10,498 nt of DNA from an uncultured Bacteroidota bacterium (lineage in GTDB: Bacteria; Bacteroidota; Bacteroidia; UKL13-3): NCBI GenBank assembly GCA_903907885.1, contig CAIVPY010000427.1, positions 1 to 10,498 of the forward strand. Direction: 5' to 3'. Shown here piece by piece: positions 6,192-10,498 of this stretch. Both the position numbers and the translations under genes were made by a program. Within the stretch, counting starts at the first letter, position 1. Every line of letters begins with the position of its first letter. The notes below the pieces were generated by a model. It saw only the letters and a program-made list of their open reading frames with translations, did not search any database and had not been told where the DNA came from.

Positions 6192-7535
6192 TTATTTAAT
6201 CTCGAATGTATTCATAAAAGCAGTGGTGAAGTTTCCTTTTTTGAAGTCTTCGTTCTGCATTATTTGCATCTGTAATGGAATGGTGGTTTTTAAACCGGGT
6301 CCTTCGATGATAAACTCACCCAAGGCTCTTTCCATTTTAATGATAGCTTCTTCGCGAGTTTGTGCACTCACAATCATTTTGGCAATCATACTATCATAAT
6401 TTGATGGAATGGTATATCCCGCATAAATATGCGTATCCACACGTACACCTGGTCCGCCTGGTTTGTGTAGGTAGTCAATTCTGCCTGGTGTTGGTCTAAA
6501 GTTGTTATAAGGGTCTTCAGCATTTATACGCACCTCAATAGAGTGTTTGGTTGGATAATGGTCTTTACCACTTATTGGAACTCCAGAGGCAATAAGAATT
6601 TGCTCTTTAACAAGGTCATAGTTTATTACCTCTTCTGTTACGGGATGCTCCACTTGAATACGGGTGTTCATCTCCATAAAATAGAAGTTGCGGTGTTTGT
6701 CAACCAAAAACTCAATGGTACCTAAACCTTCGTAGCTAATAGCCATAGCACCTTTTTTAGCTGCTTCGCCCATTTTTTCACGCAACTCAGGAGTAACAAA
6801 AGGAGAAGGTGCTTCTTCAACCAATTTTTGATGTCTACGTTGAATCGAGCAATCTCTTTCGCTCAAATGACACACTTTTCCGTATTGGTCGCCTGCCAAC
6901 TGAATTTCGATATGGCGAGGTTCTTCAACGTATTTCTCCATGTAAATACCATCATTACCAAAAGCAGCTTTCGATTCTTGCTTGGCACTGTCCCAGTGTT
7001 TCTCAAACTCTTCCGAATTCCAAATAACACGCATACCACGACCACCACCACCGGCAGTAGCTTTAATAATAACAGGATAGCCTATTTCTTCAGCTATTTT
7101 GATACCATCTTCAAAGCTATCAAGCAAACCATCAGAACCAGGAATAACAGGAACGCCTGCTTTTTTCATGGTATCTTTTGCATTGGCTTTATCACCCATT
7201 GAATTAATCATCTCAGGGCTGGCACCAATAAATTTGATACCGTGATCACGGCACACTTGCGAAAATTTAGCATTTTCGGAAAGAAAACCATAACCAGGAT
7301 GTATAGCATCTGCATTGGTAATTTCGGCTGCAGCAATAATACTTGGAATATTTAAATAAGATTGTGCTGAGGGAGGAGGACCGATACACACGGCTTCATC
7401 TGCAAATCTTACATGCAAGCTGTCTTTGTCGGCAGTTGAATAAACAGCCACTGTTTTTATACCCATCTCACGTGCTGTACGAATAATACGTAAAGCAATC
7501 TCACCCCTATTAGCAATTAGTATTTTTTTAAACAT
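6192..7535 (-). CDS. accC: Biotin carboxylase subunit of acetyl-CoA carboxylase
   Basis: AccC uses ATP and bicarbonate to carboxylate the biotin carried by AccB, the first half-reaction of malonyl-CoA synthesis. The 447-residue length is that of the stand-alone subunit. The N-terminal domain starts MFKKILIANRGEIALRIIRTA and includes HPGYGFLSEN at 79-88. The ATP-grasp domain has the Lys116 and Lys158 positions, the glycine-rich AGGGGRGMR loop at 161-169, HIEIQ at 208-212, ERDCSIQRRHQK at 226-237, and metal and catalytic residues in MEMNTRIQVEHPV at 287-299 (Glu288 and Arg292 at the E. coli positions). The C-terminal domain contains RINAEDP at 336-342 and RVDTHIYAGY near 365-374. The start MFKK matches the family. 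It is downstream of accB with a 57-base gap holding octamer repeats and a hairpin, and a terminator follows. Confidence 0.97.
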   Translation of the reverse strand: MFKKILIANRGEIALRIIRTAREMGIKTVAVYSTADKDSLHVRFADEAVCIGPPPSAQSYLNIPSIIAAAEITNADAIHPGYGFLSENAKFSQVCRDHGIKFIGASPEMINSMGDKANAKDTMKKAGVPVIPGSDGLLDSFEDGIKIAEEIGYPVIIKATAGGGGRGMRVIWNSEEFEKHWDSAKQESKAAFGNDGIYMEKYVEEPRHIEIQLAGDQYGKVCHLSERDCSIQRRHQKLVEEAPSPFVTPELREKMGEAAKKGAMAISYEGLGTIEFLVDKHRNFYFMEMNTRIQVEHPVTEEVINYDLVKEQILIASGVPISGKDHYPTKHSIEVRINAEDPYNNFRPTPGRIDYLHKPGGPGVRVDTHIYAGYTIPSNYDSMIAKMIVSAQTREEAIIKMERALGEFIIEGPGLKTTIPLQMQIMQNEDFKKGNFTTAFMNTFEIK

Positions 7536-7547
7536 GTTTTATTAATT

Positions 7548-7571
7548 TGAAAATATGAAAATATGAAAATT
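7548..7571. repeat. Tandem octamer repeat, three copies, between accB and accC
   Basis: Three copies of an 8-base unit stand end to end: TGAAAATA, TGAAAATA, TGAAAATT. They lie 13 bases upstream of the accC ATG (accC being on the minus strand), so they are in the accB-accC intercistronic RNA. The third copy is also the left arm of an inverted repeat. No function can be read from them. Confidence 0.8.
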
Positions 7572-7583
7572 GACTAATTTTCA
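7564..7583 (-). other. Inverted repeat (hairpin) in the accB-accC intercistronic region
   Basis: TGAAAATT (7564-7571) and AATTTTCA (7576-7583) are perfect inverse complements with a four-base loop. Further AT pairing is possible between 7542-7547 and 7591-7596. The stem has only one G-C pair near its base and no T-run of the terminator kind, so an intrinsic terminator is unlikely. It may be an mRNA-processing or translation-modulating structure. Confidence 0.5.
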
Positions 7584-7592
7584 ATTTACTAA

Positions 7593-8063
7593 TTAAATGG
7601 GTTCTACTAAGAATAGCGGTTGATCGTACTCAACAGGAGATGAGTTTTCAACCAATATTTTAACGATACGACCAGATACTTCAGATTCAATTTCGTTGAA
7701 CAATTTCATAGCTTCAACGATACATAAAACTTGACCCACTTTGATTTCGTCACCCACGTTAACAAACGCTGGCTTATCAGGAGAAGGGGTTTTGTAGTAA
7801 GTACCAATCATTGGAGATTTAATCGTAATTAAATTGCTTGCTACAGGTGTGTGAACTGGCGCTGATGGAGCTACAGGTGCCAAAGCTACAGGAGCTTGAG
7901 GCGCATATGCTTGAACCATTGGAGCGGCTGCTTGTTGAATAATCGTAGTTTTCTCTTCAATTTTCTTAATAGAAACTTTGAAATCACCACGCTCTACTTC
8001 TACTTCTGATACACCAGATTCAGATACTAATTTAATTAGCTCTTTTATTTCTTTTAATTCCAT
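7593..8063 (-). CDS. accB: Biotin carboxyl carrier protein of acetyl-CoA carboxylase
   Basis: AccB carries biotin between the carboxylase AccC and the carboxyltransferase AccA/AccD. The 156-residue protein begins MELKEIKELIKLVSESGVSEVEVE (continuous to about residue 24), the usual N-terminal segment. An Ala/Pro-rich flexible linker follows at about 45-77. The biotinyl domain spans about 79-156, with GTYYKTPSPDKPAFVNVGD, then EAMK at 117-120, where Lys120 is the expected biotinylation site, and FNEIESEVSG just after. It is the first gene of an accB-accC unit with its own promoter candidate. accA and accD are not in the window. Confidence 0.97.
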   Translation of the reverse strand: MELKEIKELIKLVSESGVSEVEVERGDFKVSIKKIEEKTTIIQQAAAPMVQAYAPQAPVALAPVAPSAPVHTPVASNLITIKSPMIGTYYKTPSPDKPAFVNVGDEIKVGQVLCIVEAMKLFNEIESEVSGRIVKILVENSSPVEYDQPLFLVEPI

Positions 8064-8090
8064 GTTTTTCTTTCGGTTTTAAACGAATTG

Positions 8091-8120
8091 TAAATGTATT
8101 TTTTTAATATTAATTTTCAA
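8091..8120 (-). promoter_or_regulatory. Candidate promoter of accB-accC
   Basis: On the minus strand, TTG (8120-8118) is followed after exactly 19 bases by TACATTTA (8098-8091). This matches the Bacteroidota -33 TTG / -7 TAnnTTTG arrangement except for the last base of the -7 box. It would give a leader of roughly 20 bases before the accB ATG at 8063. No terminator is seen after fabH, so read-through from fabH is also possible. Confidence 0.5.
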
Positions 8121-8172
8121 TAATTATTATATCTATGGCTTTATTTGGCTGTAAATCAACCTAAATAAATGC

Positions 8173-9171
8173 TTAAGAATTGTAAGCCCACTTTATGTAA
8201 ATAGCACCCCAAGTAAATCCACCGCCAAATGCAGCTAACACAAGATTATCCCCTTTTTTAAGCTTCTTTTCCCACTCCCACAAAAGTAATGGCAATGTTC
8301 CGTTGGTTGTATTGCCAAAATGATCTATGTTTATCATTACTTTATCTTTGCCTAAGCCCATTCTTTCGGCTGTGGCATCAATAATTCTAAGGTTAGCCTG
8401 ATGTGGAACCAACCAAGCTATGTCATCGGCTGTTAAATGGTTGCGTTCCATAATCTGTGCCGACACGTCAGCCATACCTGTTACTGCAAATTTATAAACC
8501 GTTTTGCCATCTTGGTATACAAAATGTTCACGAGCATCAATACTTTCGTGGGTTGGAGGGTATTGCGAACCTCCAGCTTTTTGATATAAAAAGTTGCGGC
8601 CATAGCCATCAATTTTCAACACTGAATCAATTATACCAACATTTTCTTCTTCAGTAGGTTCAATTAAAACACACCCTAATCCATCTCCAAAAATAATGCA
8701 AGTATTTCTATCAGTATAATCAATAATTGATGACATTTTATCTCCACCCACAACAAGTACATTTTTGTACCTGCCGCTTTCAATAAATCTAGTTGCAGTT
8801 TCTAGTCCAAATAAAAAGCCTGAACAAGCAGCAGCTAAATCATACCCAAAGGCATTTTTAGCCCCAATTTTATCAGCTAAAATACAAGCTGACGAAGGAA
8901 ATATTTTATCAGCAGTAACCGTACAAAAAATGATTACTTCTAAATCGTTAGCAGTAATTCCTCTTTTTCTTAAAAGTTCGTTCACAGCTTCAACTGCCAT
9001 ATCTGAAGTGGCTAAGCCTTCTCCTTTTAGTATTCTTCGCTCTTTAATACCCGTTCGAGATAATATCCACTCATCATTAGTATCAACCAATTTTTCAAGG
9101 TCGGCATTGCTTAGCACATCAGGTGGAACATAACCACCAACGGCTGTAATAGCTGCTGATATTTTTGTCAT
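8173..9171 (-). CDS. fabH: Beta-ketoacyl-ACP synthase III (FabH)
   Basis: FabH condenses an acyl-CoA primer with malonyl-ACP to begin type II fatty acid synthesis. Its primer choice sets straight- or branched-chain products, which this sequence alone does not decide. The 332-residue protein has an intact catalytic triad: Cys116 in DLAAACSGFLFG, His257 in VPHQANLRI, and Asn287 in GNTTNGT. It also has the early TNDEWILSRTGIKERR segment (31-46), typical of KAS III, and the C-terminal AAFGGGFTWGAIYIKW strand. The ATG at 9171 fits the family start. It lies downstream of plsX, but an intrinsic terminator separates them, and a perfect inverted repeat sits in its upstream region, so it is probably transcribed at least partly on its own. 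accB follows after 109 bases. Confidence 0.97.
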   Translation of the reverse strand: MTKISAAITAVGGYVPPDVLSNADLEKLVDTNDEWILSRTGIKERRILKGEGLATSDMAVEAVNELLRKRGITANDLEVIIFCTVTADKIFPSSACILADKIGAKNAFGYDLAAACSGFLFGLETATRFIESGRYKNVLVVGGDKMSSIIDYTDRNTCIIFGDGLGCVLIEPTEEENVGIIDSVLKIDGYGRNFLYQKAGGSQYPPTHESIDAREHFVYQDGKTVYKFAVTGMADVSAQIMERNHLTADDIAWLVPHQANLRIIDATAERMGLGKDKVMINIDHFGNTTNGTLPLLLWEWEKKLKKGDNLVLAAFGGGFTWGAIYIKWAYNS

Positions 9172-9186
9172 TTTTATATTGTTTAA

Positions 9187-9209
9187 ACTTAACTATAAAT
9201 GAGTTAAGT
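9187..9209. promoter_or_regulatory. Perfect inverted repeat upstream of fabH, possible operator
   Basis: ACTTAACT (9187-9194) and AGTTAAGT (9202-9209) are perfect inverse complements separated by seven bases, 15 bases before the fabH ATG. On the minus strand a weak -7-like box, TAAGTTTA (9191-9184), overlaps the repeat, so a protein bound here could block initiation. It does not match the Firmicutes FapR box as I know it. Symmetry is seen directly; the operator role is inferred. Confidence 0.4.
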
Positions 9210-9225
9210 ATATTGTATAAAAGAA

Positions 9226-9247
9226 AACACCCCTAAAAAGGGGCGTT
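9226..9247 (-). terminator. Intrinsic terminator between plsX and fabH
   Basis: On the minus strand, about 24 bases after the plsX stop, AACGCCCC pairs with GGGGTGTT across the loop TTTTTA (one G-U pair), followed by TTTTCTTTTATA. This is a strong GC-rich stem with a U-tract for this AT-rich genome. It should end the rpmF-plsX transcript, wholly or in part. Confidence 0.85.
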
Positions 9248-9270
9248 CAATAATAGTATTTATTTTTAAA

Positions 9271-10227
9271 TTATTGCACTGGCACTAATTTACTGAATGA
9301 ATCTCTAACTACTTCTATTAAATTCGAGTTAATCACATCTTTAGCAGATAAAATCATATTCTTAAATGCCGTGGCATTTGATATTCCATGACCAATGATT
9401 ACAGGAGCATTTACACCCAAAATTGGGGTACCACCAAAGTTTTCGTAGTTAAATCGTTCCATAAACTCATCTTGTATACCACGTTTTTTCATAATATAGT
9501 AGAAAGACTCGAATGTTTTAAGAACGATATTCCCTGTAAAACCTTCACATACAATCACATCACATTTGTCACTCATAAAATCTCGGCCTTCTACATTTCC
9601 TATAAAATGGAAATCTTCAGATTCTTCCATCAGTTGATGTGCAGACACTGTAACTAGGTTACCTTTTTCTTTTTCTTCTCCAATACTTAACAAACCTACT
9701 TTCGGGTCGTTATACCCATATACATGTTTCATCATCAAACTGCCCAAAACGGCAAATTGATATAATACATCGGGTTTGCAATCGGCATTTGCACCCACAT
9801 CTAAAACCAAAACAAACTTCCCATTTAGTTTTGGAACCATTGCGGTAATGGTGGGTCTAATAACTCCCTCAATCGGTTTAATTGAAAACATAGAGCCTAC
9901 GAGCATAGCACCCGTATTTCCAGCACTTACAAAGCCATCAATCTGTTTTTTAGCCAAAAGACCAAAACCTACAGCAATGCTTGAATTTTTCTTTTGAGAG
10001 ATGGCTTTGGTAGGGTGTTCGCCCATTCCAATAACCTCAGTGGTGTGGACGATTTCAAAGCGGTCATCATTTATCCCATTGGATTTGAGTAAATTCGTAG
10101 CCTGCTCACTATCACCAATCAACACGATTTTGTCATTTGACCCAATTTCTTGTAAGGCCAATATGGCGCCAGCTATGGCTTCTTTGGGCGCAAAATCGCC
10201 ACCCATAATATCAAAACCTATTCTCAT
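9271..10227 (-). CDS. plsX: PlsX, phosphate acyltransferase
   Basis: PlsX converts acyl-ACP and phosphate into acyl-phosphate, the acyl donor used by PlsY to acylate glycerol-3-phosphate; it is a peripheral membrane enzyme. The 318-residue protein begins MRIGFDIMGGDFAPKEAI, with the family's D-x-MGGD-x-x-P signature. It also has SAGNTGAML at 101-109, LDVGANADCKPD at 142-153, SIGEEKEKGN at 181-190, FIGNVEGRDFM at 208-218 and CEGFTGNIVLK at 227-237. Length and motifs are complete. It lies 39 bases downstream of rpmF, with a small inverted repeat between them, and a terminator follows it. Confidence 0.97.
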   Translation of the reverse strand: MRIGFDIMGGDFAPKEAIAGAILALQEIGSNDKIVLIGDSEQATNLLKSNGINDDRFEIVHTTEVIGMGEHPTKAISQKKNSSIAVGFGLLAKKQIDGFVSAGNTGAMLVGSMFSIKPIEGVIRPTITAMVPKLNGKFVLVLDVGANADCKPDVLYQFAVLGSLMMKHVYGYNDPKVGLLSIGEEKEKGNLVTVSAHQLMEESEDFHFIGNVEGRDFMSDKCDVIVCEGFTGNIVLKTFESFYYIMKKRGIQDEFMERFNYENFGGTPILGVNAPVIIGHGISNATAFKNMILSAKDVINSNLIEVVRDSFSKLVPVQ

Positions 10228-10246
10228 ACTGTATGTAATTGAAAGA

Positions 10247-10263
10247 AGAACTTATAAAGTTCT
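10247..10263. promoter_or_regulatory. Perfect inverted repeat between rpmF and plsX
   Basis: AGAACTT (10247-10253) and AAGTTCT (10257-10263) are perfect inverse complements around the three bases ATA, just after the rpmF stop and 20 bases before the plsX ATG. No T-run follows on the minus strand, so it is not an ordinary terminator. It could be a protein-binding site or an RNA hairpin between the two cistrons. Confidence 0.4.
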
Positions 10264-10266
10264 GTA

Positions 10267-10452
10267 TTATATATCTTTTTTCATATCAGGGAAAACTTGT
10301 TTTCCGCGATAAAAACCATCAGCTGTTACACGGTGACGTAAATGAACTTCACCAGAATTTGCATCAACTGATAATGTAGGCACAGCACCTTTGTAGTGTG
10401 TACGTCTCTTGTCTCTGCGCGATTTCGAAATTTTTCGTTTTGGATTTGGCAT
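10267..10452 (-). CDS. rpmF: 50S ribosomal protein L32, cysteine-free form
   Basis: L32 is a small basic protein of the large ribosomal subunit. The 61-residue product starts MPNPKRKISKSRRDKRRTHY, with the characteristic P-K-R-K...S-R-R-x-K-R-R-T-H run, followed by AVPTLSVDANSGEVHLRHRV and a YRGKQV end. It has no cysteine at all: the two Cys pairs of zinc-ribbon L32 are replaced (for example near DANSGE and in VTADGF), so it is the zinc-independent C-minus form. The linkage rpmF-plsX-fabH is widespread. The usual upstream DUF177/YceD gene would lie beyond the right edge. A weak -7-like TATATTTA on the minus strand (10491-10484) is close to the edge and cannot be judged. Confidence 0.95.
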   Translation of the reverse strand: MPNPKRKISKSRRDKRRTHYKGAVPTLSVDANSGEVHLRHRVTADGFYRGKQVFPDMKKDI

Positions 10453-10498
10453 AGTAGTACTCTTTTATTGTATTAATTATTATTAAATATATCTTTTA

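Noticed and set aside
6828..7202. Open frame of 124 codons on the plus strand within accC
   Set aside because: It is antisense to the conserved ATP-grasp region of accC and its translation shows no domain.
8064..8172. Terminator between fabH and accB
   Set aside because: The gap has AT-rich and repeated GGCTTTATTTGGCT-like bases but no stable stem followed by a T-run, so none was called.

Overview
The window comes from a low-GC member of the Bacteroidota. It carries an accB-accC pair downstream of rpmF-plsX-fabH, RecJ and GlyRS proteins of the Bacteroidota type, an ECF sigma factor paired with a protein that looks like an inner-membrane anti-sigma factor joined to an outer-membrane barrel, and promoter elements of the Bacteroidota kind (TAnnTTTG at -7, TTG at -33) instead of E. 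coli-type boxes. Clear Shine-Dalgarno sequences are mostly missing. The family or genus cannot be fixed from this sequence. No mobile element, tRNA, rRNA or CRISPR array is seen, and no gene-free stretch exceeds 300 bases (the longest is about 130).

Layout. Positions 1-455 (minus) hold the 5' two thirds of tsaB, cut by the window edge. Divergent from it, recJ (552-2258, plus) runs tail to tail into the anti-sigma/barrel gene (2255-3907, minus), and the two share a TTAA as overlapping stop codons. The ECF sigma gene (3897-4487, minus) lies directly upstream of the anti-sigma gene and overlaps it by 11 bases. Divergent from the sigma gene is glyS (4617-6074, plus). From 6192 to the end, all genes are on the minus strand and form a lipid-synthesis cluster. 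In transcription order they are rpmF, plsX, an intrinsic terminator, fabH, accB, accC, and a second intrinsic terminator.

How the genes work together. RpmF is a ribosomal protein that is commonly linked to fatty acid genes. PlsX makes acyl-phosphate for phospholipid synthesis, AccB and AccC form the biotin half of acetyl-CoA carboxylase that supplies malonyl-CoA, and FabH starts fatty acid elongation with that malonyl-ACP. The sigma/anti-sigma pair is a separate envelope-sensing module. The predicted topology of the anti-sigma protein (cytoplasmic repeats, one inner-membrane helix, a long periplasmic linker, a C-terminal outer-membrane barrel) would let one polypeptide span both membranes. 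TsaB, RecJ and GlyRS are housekeeping genes for tRNA modification, DNA repair and translation.

Most unusual points: the anti-sigma protein has three N-terminal repeats with an exact 38-residue period; the sigma gene has no in-frame ATG at its start; tsaB and glyS appear to be leaderless; and two perfect inverted repeats sit in the plsX and fabH leader regions.
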